NCBI GenBank assembly: GCA_903889845.1
Contig: CAISZB010000029.1
Location: forward strand, 1 to 13,094
From: an uncultured Verrucomicrobium sp.
Lineage (GTDB): Bacteria; Verrucomicrobiota; Verrucomicrobiia; Methylacidiphilales; GAS474
Direction: 5' to 3'
DNA length: 13,094 nt
In this document: positions 6,360 to 11,891 of the stretch, in pieces
Layout of the letters: each line of letters begins with the position of its first letter
How positions within the stretch are numbered: position 1 is the stretch's first letter
Program-made: the position numbers and the translations under genes
The notes under the pieces: generated by a model
The model's database searches: none
Told to the model about the DNA's origin: nothing
Seen by the model: the letters and a program-made list of their open reading frames with translations, nothing else

Positions 6360-7178
6360 CTAGTCGTGGACCAGTTCGCCCTTGCCCGAGGCGTAGCGGT
6401 GGCCGAAGGAGGCGGCCAGTTCGGCGGCGAAGTTGTCCTGCTCCACCATCAGGCCCCGGATCGTGGCGACAAGGTAATTGTACCCGAACATCGCCGGAAT
6501 CGCGACGAGGAGGCCGGTAACCGTCGTGATCAGTGCGCCGGAGACGCCGGGGGCCATCGCCGCGAGGCTCGCCTTGCCCGCCGAGGCGATGTCGCTGAAG
6601 GTGTCCATGACGCCCCAGACGGTGCCGAGGAGGCCCAGGAACGGCCCGCCGCTCACCGCCGTCGCGAGGAAGACCATCCGGGCTTCCAACTGCAATCCGC
6701 GCAGGCCCAGCTCCCGGCTCAGCGCCGACTCGACGGCGGAGAAGGCGGTCTGGGAGAGGGGCGGGGCGGCGGCGAGGCGCTGGGCCGTCATCTCGTCGAT
6801 CTCGCTCGATCCGGTGAGGTGGTAGCAGAGCTCGCGGCACCCGGCGCGGTAGATCTCGTAGACGGGGGAACCGGGGAAACTTTCCCGGGAGAGGAAGACC
6901 TGGAGGGGCTTGCGGCTGGCGCGGAACTTCGCCAGGAAGCGGGCCGTCTGCTTCTTCGCCAGGGCGATCTCGCTCATCTTCGAGACGATGACCGACCAGC
7001 TCACCAGGGAGGCGACGAGGAGGGTCGCGATGACGAAGCGCCCGGCGGGGGTCGAATGGTCGAAAGCGAAAAGAAGGCCGCCCGCCGCAAAAAAATTGAC
7101 CGTGAGGGAAGAAAACATATCCTTGGTCAGTTTGGGATCGAACGCGGGGGGCGTCAAATCCTGAACGCGCTGAAACAC
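6360..7178 (-). CDS. exbB: ExbB/TolQ/MotA-family proton channel subunit
   Basis: The 272-residue protein has three hydrophobic helices (about 47-66, 165-190, 212-238) with a large cytoplasmic loop between the first two, the ExbB/TolQ topology. The signature FLGLLGTVWGVMDTF (180-194) and the polar/Gly motif SGALITTVTGLLVAIP (213-228) line the ion path in this family. It forms the pentameric channel around ExbD. The GTG at 7178 is taken as start; the next in-frame ATG (7118) would still leave all three helices and is preceded by AAGGAT, too close to be ideal. The divergent neighbour begins only 35 bp away. Confidence 0.93.
   Translation of the reverse strand: MFQRVQDLTPPAFDPKLTKDMFSSLTVNFFAAGGLLFAFDHSTPAGRFVIATLLVASLVSWSVIVSKMSEIALAKKQTARFLAKFRASRKPLQVFLSRESFPGSPVYEIYRAGCRELCYHLTGSSEIDEMTAQRLAAAPPLSQTAFSAVESALSRELGLRGLQLEARMVFLATAVSGGPFLGLLGTVWGVMDTFSDIASAGKASLAAMAPGVSGALITTVTGLLVAIPAMFGYNYLVATIRGLMVEQDNFAAELAASFGHRYASGKGELVHD
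7096..7123 (+). promoter_or_regulatory. Candidate sigma70-type promoter for the 7214 gene, inside exbB
   Basis: TTGACC (7096-7101) and TATCCT (7118-7123), 16 bp apart, lie antisense within the exbB start region. The match is five of six at -35 and four of six at -10. It would give a leader of about 80 nt for the membrane protein gene, whose 35-bp gap to exbB is too short to hold a full promoter. Confidence 0.3.
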
Positions 7179-7213
7179 GGCCGTTTTTTCCCCTCTCCCA
7201 CATTCCTTTTTTC

Positions 7214-8035
7214 ATGGGTCCCCATCTCCTCCTCTGCGTCGTCCTCGCCCTCGTCGGGGCCGGGCTGCTCCAGTGCCGCCCCCTCGGGGCGCGGAAGGCG
7301 GGGCTCCTCGTCCTGTGGCTGGCCACGGGCGTCCTGCTGTGGACCCTCACGGGCCGGTGGTGGGCCGGGGCGGCGGGGCTCCTCGCCTGGATCGCCTTCC
7401 CGCTGTGGGAACTCGTCGCCGTGCTGCGCCGCCTCCAGATCCCGCGCGAGCGCCGCCTAGAGGACGCCTTCCTCCCCGCCGGGGAGGCCAGCGGCGAGGT
7501 CGAGGCCCTGACCGGGGAGATGGAGGCCCTCGGCTTCCGGCACGTCGGCGATTGCGACCTCGTCCCCGCCGCGCAGCGCCAGTTCTTCCGCCTCTTTGAT
7601 CGGGAAGACGGCCTGCACCAGGCCTTCGTCGGCTGGGTCGGCGAGGAGGAGGTCGGCTTCCACTTCGCCGCCTTCCTCTCCCAGGACGAAGGGGGTCGCT
7701 ACTGGATGACCTGGAATTATCCCCTCAGCTACGGCCTCCGCATCCCGCCCCGCCTCGCCCTCTACCGCGCCCTCGACTGCGCGACCCTCGCCGACCTCTT
7801 CGCCGGGCACCGCGACCTCCTCACGATCAACGAAGTGGGCGACGAGCGTCTGCGGCCTGTCGCCGGCCTCGAAGCCGTGCGGCGGCGGCTGGAGACGGTC
7901 CTGGCCCGGCAGCTCCGCTACAACGTCCAGATCGGCATCCTGACCCGCCGGGGCGTCGCCGGGGGATTCCGCTACTCCTGGCACGGGGCCTTCCGTGTCG
8001 CCGGAGAAGTTTTCCGCGACTTGGCTCGGTTATAG
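7214..8035 (+). CDS. Membrane protein of unknown function
   Basis: I do not recognise this 273-residue protein. Residues 4-20, 29-45 and 50-70 are hydrophobic and probably form three transmembrane helices, followed by Arg-rich residues (LRRLQIPRERR) that place the soluble remainder (about 85-273) in the cytoplasm. The soluble part is acidic at first, has aromatic strands (AQRQFFRLF, VGFHFAAFL, YWMTWNYPLSY) that suggest a beta-rich fold, and ends with a basic amphipathic helix region. There are no clear catalytic motifs. The ATG at 7214 follows a C/T-rich leader with no Shine-Dalgarno sequence. The next gene follows after 35 bp on the same strand, so they may be co-transcribed. Confidence 0.75.
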   Translation: MGPHLLLCVVLALVGAGLLQCRPLGARKAGLLVLWLATGVLLWTLTGRWWAGAAGLLAWIAFPLWELVAVLRRLQIPRERRLEDAFLPAGEASGEVEALTGEMEALGFRHVGDCDLVPAAQRQFFRLFDREDGLHQAFVGWVGEEEVGFHFAAFLSQDEGGRYWMTWNYPLSYGLRIPPRLALYRALDCATLADLFAGHRDLLTINEVGDERLRPVAGLEAVRRRLETVLARQLRYNVQIGILTRRGVAGGFRYSWHGAFRVAGEVFRDLARL

Positions 8036-8070
8036 CTTCCCCCCTTTTACCCCAACGCCTTCCGTCCGCC

Positions 8071-9240
8071 ATGACCGCCTTCCGCTCCCGCTACCTGAAA
8101 CAGGCCGGCCGCCCCGCGCGGGCCGGGATCGCGGCCCACGGGGTGCTTGCCGCCGCCCGCTTCGGCCCCCTCGTCCTCCTCGATTCCGCCCCGATCCGGG
8201 CCGAGGCGCGGAAGAAGTACAAGCAGGCCCGCGACCGCTTCGCCGACCTCCAGCGCCTGACCACCCGCTTCCACCAGGAGGACAAGCCGAAGTACGAGCA
8301 GTGGCTCCAGGCGAACTTCGGCCCCCTCGTCGCCGAGCTCCGCTCCGCCCGCGCCGAGGTCAACCGCCTCCGCGACCTCATCTTCGAGGTCGAGACCCGC
8401 ACCTGGCTCAACAGCCAGAGCAGCGCCGCCGCCTACCGGGACATCCTGGAGCGGGAGCTGAAGCGCCGCGCCGAGGAACAGGAGAAGAAGGACGCGGACC
8501 CGAACCCGAAGGAGGACGAACCCACGCCCGACCCGGACGACACCGAGGCGCATGCCGACGGCGGCGAGGACGACGACGCCTCCCATCCCAGCTCCGGCGG
8601 ACGGCGCGGCCCGAAGCTGCCCGCCGAGAAGGAGGCCCGACTGAAGAGCGCCTACCGCGCCCTGGTCCGCCGCCTCCATCCCGACCACAACGCCGAGGTC
8701 ACCCCCCTCATGCGGGAGCGCTGGCACGCCGCGCAGCAGGCCTACCAGGCGGGCGACCTGGAACTCCTCGAATCGATCGAGACCCTCTGCCTGGGCGACG
8801 AGGAGGACGAGACCGCCCTGCTGAAGGGCCGGGACATCCCCGTCTCCCACATCCTCGACCGCGCCACCCGCCTCGGCTCGTCGATCAGCCGCCAGACGCA
8901 GAAGGTCCTCCACTTGAAGAAGGACGCGGCCTGGGCCTTCACCACCTACCTCGAATCGGAGGAGCGGCTGGAGCGGCTCCACCGCCAGACCGCGAAGAAC
9001 CTCCCCACCCAAATCGAGCGCGCCGCCGCCGAAGTCGCCGACCTGGAGACGAAAGTCGCCCAATGGCAGAGCGACGCGGAGCGCTTCTACCCCGGGTTCA
9101 AGGAAGCCCACGGGAAGAAGGGGAAGGAGAGCGGCAAGCCCGCCAAGCCCCAGGCGAAGGCCGCGCCCGGAGAGGGGAAGAAGGGGAAGGCGCAGGGGAA
9201 GAACGGGAAGGCGGGGGCGAAGCGTCCCGCCTCGCGCTGA
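8071..9240 (+). CDS. J-domain-like protein with coiled coils and Lys-rich tail
   Basis: A 389-residue protein. Helical, charged residues 42-140 are probably coiled coil; 141-182 are a disordered Pro/Asp/Glu stretch; residues 186-236 contain LKSAYRALVRRLHPDHN (HPD at 203-205) and a following helix, resembling helices II and III of a DnaJ J domain. The usual first helix is not obvious and the J-like segment is central rather than N-terminal, so this is a partial or divergent J domain. A second coiled coil (about 285-335) and a Lys/Gly/Ala-rich tail (344-389) follow; the tail could bind nucleic acid or membranes. By analogy the HPD motif would stimulate a DnaK-type ATPase; no DnaK is nearby. No ribosome-binding site is seen. 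Confidence 0.8.
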   Translation: MTAFRSRYLKQAGRPARAGIAAHGVLAAARFGPLVLLDSAPIRAEARKKYKQARDRFADLQRLTTRFHQEDKPKYEQWLQANFGPLVAELRSARAEVNRLRDLIFEVETRTWLNSQSSAAAYRDILERELKRRAEEQEKKDADPNPKEDEPTPDPDDTEAHADGGEDDDASHPSSGGRRGPKLPAEKEARLKSAYRALVRRLHPDHNAEVTPLMRERWHAAQQAYQAGDLELLESIETLCLGDEEDETALLKGRDIPVSHILDRATRLGSSISRQTQKVLHLKKDAAWAFTTYLESEERLERLHRQTAKNLPTQIERAAAEVADLETKVAQWQSDAERFYPGFKEAHGKKGKESGKPAKPQAKAAPGEGKKGKAQGKNGKAGAKRPASR

Positions 9241-9257
9241 TCCAGGGGGCGCGGGGA

Positions 9258-9282
9258 ATAGGATGGGCGGGAGCCAATCCCG
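9258..9282 (+). repeat. 25-bp hairpin-forming direct repeat, copy 1
   Basis: A 25-bp unit identical to 9319-9343, beginning ATAGGATGGGC. Its core folds as GGATgGGC-GGGA-GCCaATCC: an eight-position stem with one G/A mismatch and a GNRA-type loop. A second perfect hairpin, GTCGC-GGTA-GCGAC (9282-9295), follows directly. This resembles REP-type extragenic palindromes. Confidence 0.85.
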
Positions 9283-9318
9283 TCGCGGTAGCGACAAAGA
9301 CTCAAAGAGGGAAACCGC

Positions 9319-9343
9319 ATAGGATGGGCGGGAGCCAATCCCG
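9319..9343 (+). repeat. 25-bp hairpin-forming direct repeat, copy 2
   Basis: Second exact copy of the unit at 9258-9282, with a 61-bp period. It folds into the same GGGA-loop hairpin but is not followed by the GTCGC/GCGAC hairpin. Confidence 0.85.
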
Positions 9344-9451
9344 AAAGGCCGCACCGACCCACGTCCTCCACCGAGTTACCAGGTTGAACCGCTTTAATAG
9401 AAAGATGAAAAAAATTCATTGTCTTTTTTATTGATCGACTCTACCTCTGCA

Positions 9452-9480
9452 TTGGCTTTCATTTAACGATAACATTTAAT
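9452..9480 (+). promoter_or_regulatory. Candidate promoter of the pseudo-receiver operon
   Basis: TTGGCT (9452-9457) and TTTAAT (9475-9480) are spaced by 17 bp; the -10 matches TATAAT at five of six positions. Transcription would begin around 9487, leaving a leader of about 10 nt that would cut into the GGGGGGA ribosome-binding site at 9482-9488. A promoter slightly further upstream in the same AT-rich stretch is therefore also possible. Confidence 0.35.
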
Positions 9481-9495
9481 CGGGGGGACTCTGTC

Positions 9496-10002
9496 ATGGC
9501 TCGTGCATTCCGTGTTTTGATCGCAACGCAGGATTTATCGATGCGCCTCGCGGTCGAGGGCCTTCTGAAAGCCCTTCGGGCCCGTCCCATCCATGCGGAA
9601 ACGGAAGACATGGTCCACGCCTACCTGAAGACCCCGGAGGGATTCGACATGGTGATCGTCGATGCCGCGTGGGAGCACCTCTCCATCCACGGCGTCTATC
9701 AGGCGTGCCGGTCCCGCTCAAAGGGACGTTCGAGCCTTTCGGAGACCCACCTCATGGTCCTCCTGCCCGCCGGTCAGGGGCAGAGCTCGACCGAGGTCGT
9801 CGGCGCCTTCAACGACGGGGCCGATACCGTCCTGCGCCAGCCCCTGCGCCCCCTCGAATTTCTCAACGCCTGCCGCACAGGGGAACACCTCTCCCGGCTT
9901 ACCCGCAACCAGCGGCAAATCGAGTCGGACGAGGTTCCCGCCGTTCCCGCCGCACCCGTCGAAAAGGCGGCGGTCGAGGCCTTCGGCCTGCTGTCCGCCT
10001 AG
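9496..10002 (+). CDS. Degenerate (pseudo-)receiver protein, short paralogue
   Basis: The 168-residue product has a receiver-like layout: FRVLIATQDLSMRL (5-18), FDMVIVDAAW (50-59) with Asp56 at the phospho-acceptor place, AFNDGADTVLRQPLRPLEF (104-122) at the position of the usual GADDYLTKP motif. The acidic Mg2+-binding pair is replaced by Thr11-Gln12 and the invariant Lys by Gln115, so normal phosphorylation is unlikely. A short Pro/Ala tail (147-168) replaces any output domain. It is clearly paralogous to the N-terminus of the next gene, 49 bp downstream: GFD/GID, VVID.AW..LSI, CRSR, AFN.GAD and EFLNACR.G..LS.L are shared. A GGGGGGA Shine-Dalgarno sequence lies 7 nt before the ATG. Confidence 0.82.
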   Translation: MARAFRVLIATQDLSMRLAVEGLLKALRARPIHAETEDMVHAYLKTPEGFDMVIVDAAWEHLSIHGVYQACRSRSKGRSSLSETHLMVLLPAGQGQSSTEVVGAFNDGADTVLRQPLRPLEFLNACRTGEHLSRLTRNQRQIESDEVPAVPAAPVEKAAVEAFGLLSA

Positions 10003-10037
10003 GGCGGGCTTCCCCACGACCGGGGTGAAGAGGCTCT

Positions 10038-10046
10038 AGGGAAGGA
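10038..10046 (+). promoter_or_regulatory. Strong Shine-Dalgarno sequence of the long pseudo-receiver gene
   Basis: AGGGAAGGA sits 5 nt before the ATG at 10052 and fixes the start. It stands out because most genes in the window lack any such site. Confidence 0.75.
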
Positions 10047-10051
10047 TCCCG

Positions 10052-11434
10052 ATGCATATTCCCTTCCGCGTCCTCATCTCCTCGCAGGAGATGCAGGTCC
10101 GCCTCATGGCGGAGAACCTCCTGAAGACGGTCAAGGCGAAGTGCCTGCCCGGGGAGACGCAGGACGCCATCCTGGCCCAGCTCACCTCGCCCGAAGGGAT
10201 CGACCTCGTCGTGATCGACGGGGCCTGGAGCGGCCTCTCCATCGAGACGATCTACCGCACCTGCCGCTCCCGGACGGCGGTCCCGGTGGAGACCTACCTC
10301 GTCGTCCTCGTCGAGGAGACGAACGCCGCCGGGGCCGTCCTGGCCTTCAACGCAGGGGCCGACGCCGTCATCCGACGCAACCTCGACCCGATCGAGTTCC
10401 TCAACGCCTGCCGCGCCGGGCAACGCCTCTCCGTCCTGGCGAAGATGCACCGCGTGGCGATGGAGGAGAAGGCGACCGCCCAGGCCGTCCTCGCCGAGGC
10501 GGAGAAGGAGGCGAAGGAGGCGGAGGACGCGTCCGCCGTGCTCCTTTCCGGCGGGGCCGCGGAGACCGCGCCGGACGCCGGGGGGGCGGGCGCCGCCCTC
10601 ACCGCCGGGACGAACGAGGGCATCGCTTCCCCCGCCGCCGCCGTCCTCCAGGGGCGGCGCGGCGGCGCCTCTTCCGGACGCGAGGGAGAGGCGAAGCCGG
10701 TCCTGGAAGAGGAGCACGCCCACATCGTCGTCAAGCAGTTGGAGGCTGTCTCCCGGCAGGTCCTCGTCGACCAGGGCGCCTCGCAGGAGGCGTGCCGCCA
10801 CGATGCCGCCGACGCCGCCGCCATCGACGGGGGCGTCCCGGAGTGGGCCGAGTTCGTCGGCTGGCAGGGCCTCTTCTGGCCCATCGACAACCTCTGGTTC
10901 GACATCCTCTTCTACTTCAGCCGCGCCGGGGCGGAGAACCTCTGCCGGTGGACCCTCCAACGGCAAGGCCGGGACGACAACGCGCTGCTCATGGCGGTCA
11001 ACCAGTACCTCGTCTCCGTCCAGGCCACCTACCGCGCCCACTACGAGACCGGCTACGGCCCCGGCTCGACGATCCTGTGCCAGCCCCTGGCCATGCCGCG
11101 CCCCTTCTGGATCGCCGAAGTGGGGAAGGCCGATCATACCCGGGTGCTGAAGTTCCCCGGTGCCTTCACCGCCTACAACTTCCACATCGCCCCCGCCGCG
11201 CTCCAGGTGAAGATGGCCTCCGCCGCCGCGCCCGGGGACGTCCTCAACGAGACCATCGCCGCCCGCGGCCAGCGGCCCGGCCCCGGCGTCCTCCCCCTGG
11301 CCAATCGAGGCGTGATCCTGACGGAGAGCCGCCTCAACAAGATTGTCCCCGACCTGGAGGCGAACCGCACCCTGTGGGTCATCGAGCCTTCCCTCTTCGC
11401 CCGCCGGATCGGGGCGTTGGCGGGGGGGGATTAG
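10052..11434 (+). CDS. Pseudo-receiver protein with CheX-like C-terminal region
   Basis: A 460-residue protein in three parts. Residues 5-128 are a receiver-like domain with Asp56 kept (LVVIDGAW) but the acidic pair changed to Ser11-Gln12 and the Lys-Pro pair to Arg109-Asn110. Residues 132-225 are an Ala/Glu-rich, probably flexible and partly coiled linker. Residues 264-390 form a second domain: strand WFDILFYFS, helix AGAENLCRWTLQ, then DNALLMAVNQYLVS followed by YETGYGPGSTILCQP, which I align by eye to the CheX/CheC pattern D..xELxNMI..L...GY....S.P; the catalytic Glu is absent (MAVN for ELxN). Residues 394-446 (PGDVLNETI, RGVILTESRLNKI) resemble the segment preceding HD-GYP domains. It probably acts with the upstream paralogue in a signalling complex. 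Confidence 0.8.
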   Translation: MHIPFRVLISSQEMQVRLMAENLLKTVKAKCLPGETQDAILAQLTSPEGIDLVVIDGAWSGLSIETIYRTCRSRTAVPVETYLVVLVEETNAAGAVLAFNAGADAVIRRNLDPIEFLNACRAGQRLSVLAKMHRVAMEEKATAQAVLAEAEKEAKEAEDASAVLLSGGAAETAPDAGGAGAALTAGTNEGIASPAAAVLQGRRGGASSGREGEAKPVLEEEHAHIVVKQLEAVSRQVLVDQGASQEACRHDAADAAAIDGGVPEWAEFVGWQGLFWPIDNLWFDILFYFSRAGAENLCRWTLQRQGRDDNALLMAVNQYLVSVQATYRAHYETGYGPGSTILCQPLAMPRPFWIAEVGKADHTRVLKFPGAFTAYNFHIAPAALQVKMASAAAPGDVLNETIAARGQRPGPGVLPLANRGVILTESRLNKIVPDLEANRTLWVIEPSLFARRIGALAGGD

Positions 11435-11443
11435 GGGATTCAG

Positions 11444-11460
11444 CCGAGGCTGCGCCTCGG
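11444..11460 (+). terminator. Hairpin after the pseudo-receiver operon
   Basis: CCGAGGC (11444-11450), a TGC loop and GCCTCGG (11454-11460) form a perfect seven-pair stem ten bases after the stop. No U-tract follows, so it may instead be a stabilising 3' structure or part of an extragenic repeat. Confidence 0.4.
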
Positions 11461-11530
11461 GAGGAAAATAGCCTCCAGAGGAGGAGAGCTAACACCAAGT
11501 CACCTTGAGTCAGCCCGATAAAAGGGCTCC

Positions 11531-11549
11531 TCGATCCCGGAGGGATCGA
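11531..11549. repeat. Perfect 8-bp palindromic hairpin
   Basis: TCGATCCC and GGGATCGA flank a GGA loop, followed by GCCGGTAGCCGG. From memory, similar GGGATCGAAGCCGGTAGCCGG strings are dispersed in some PVC-group genomes; this could not be checked. Confidence 0.55.
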
Positions 11550-11612
11550 AGCCGGTAGCCGGTGCGCCACTTCGGAAAGACCTCAGAAGCTGTGAAAGAA
11601 GTAGGCATGGGC

Positions 11613-11721
11613 CGCGTTACGCCGATTTTGGCTGGGTGGCGCGACGCCGGTTCGAAGGCATCCCTTAATGGGCTGTCGAGAATCGGCAACAAAGCCAACC
11701 GGCCAAAATCGGCGTAACCCG
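11613..11721. repeat. 109-nt near-palindromic element (snap-back repeat or structured RNA)
   Basis: The outer arms GTTACGCCGATTTTGGC (11616-11632) and GCCAAAATCGGCGTAAC (11702-11718) are perfect inverse repeats. Pairing continues inward: 11633-11635 with 11699-11701, 11637-11640 with 11694-11697, GCCGGTTC (11646-11653) with GAATCGGC (11680-11687), 11657-11660 with 11674-11677, and CCC/GGG around a TTAAT loop. Counting two outer pairs, about 41 pairs form, three of them G-U. It could be a miniature inverted-repeat element or a long-hairpin RNA. Confidence 0.85.
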
Positions 11722-11740
11722 CAGGGCGGGAGGTCTTTTT
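11718..11740 (+). terminator. Candidate intrinsic terminator
   Basis: CCCGC (11718-11722), an AGG loop and GCGGG (11726-11730) are followed by AGGTCTTTTT. The stem is short but GC-only and has a T-run, so it could end transcription from the plus-strand genes or from the 11613-11721 element. Confidence 0.4.
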
Positions 11741-11841
11741 CTCTCCCCCGTTGTTGCTCGCTTCTTACGTATCTTTTCGTTGATACGCGCGTCGCTCGCG
11801 CCTAGGTGGAGAGCCTTTCCGGGCCAACGCGACCCACCGGA

Positions 11842-11860
11842 GATTCTAAACAGTTTCTTA
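11842..11860 (-). repeat. 19-bp repeat, copy 2
   Basis: Exact inverse copy of 2001-2019. Read on the minus strand it lies 28 nt beyond the glycosyltransferase stop and in the same orientation relative to that gene as copy 1 has to the Spy-like gene. Confidence 0.85.
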
Positions 11861-11880
11861 AGGAGGGGAAAAGATCATGT

Positions 11881-11891
11881 ACAGTTTCTCA
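11881..11891 (-). repeat. Partial third copy of the 19-bp repeat at a stop codon
   Basis: On the minus strand TGAGAAACTGT matches the first 11 bases of the repeat at ten positions and its TGA is the stop of the glycosyltransferase gene. Its start is 31 nt from that of copy 2. Confidence 0.5.

Larger units (their letters stand above)
9241..9495. other. Intergenic region with repeats and AT-rich leader
   Basis: This 255-bp gap separates the J-domain-like gene from the pseudo-receiver pair. The first 105 bp hold the two hairpin repeats. From about 9385 the base composition turns AT-rich, including A and T runs at 9405-9430, typical of a promoter region in a GC-rich genome. No small gene is convincing here. 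Confidence 0.7.
11435..11888. other. 454-bp non-coding region rich in hairpins
   Basis: No credible gene lies here; the short open frames are interrupted and follow palindromes. In order I see hairpins at 11444-11460, 11460-11476 or 11472-11484 (mutually exclusive), 11512-11528 and 11531-11549, a CCGG-rich stretch (11551-11562), the long palindrome 11613-11721, a terminator-like hairpin (11718-11730), CGTATC/GATACG (11768-11787), and a 19-bp repeat (11842-11860). It looks like a mosaic of extragenic repeats between convergent genes. Confidence 0.7.

Noticed and set aside
5324..6520. Long Gly-rich plus-strand open frame opposite tonB/exbD
   Set aside because: The Gly/Val pattern is the mirror of the Pro/Thr repeats of tonB, and the minus-strand genes have full family motifs.
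9258..9343. Minimal CRISPR array (two 25-bp repeats, one 36-bp spacer)
   Set aside because: Only two units, the 'spacer' contains its own perfect hairpin, and no cas gene is in the window; REP-like repeats explain it better.
8047..9354. Long minus-strand open frame opposite the J-domain-like gene
   Set aside because: Leu/Gly/Val-rich shadow without motifs; the plus strand has HPD and coiled-coil sequence.
10141..11508. Alternative Arg-rich frame over the long pseudo-receiver gene
   Set aside because: Arg/Gly/Pro-rich composition typical of a shifted frame in GC-rich DNA; the other frame has a strong ribosome-binding site and a paralogue.
11641..11670. tRNA T-arm, because of GGTTCGAA
   Set aside because: The five bases on either side do not pair as a T-stem and no acceptor or anticodon arm can be built.
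11613..11721. Integron attC site
   Set aside because: The arms read GTTACGC ... GCGTAAC, the reverse of the RYYYAAC ... GTTRRRY order needed, and no integrase or cassette gene is present.
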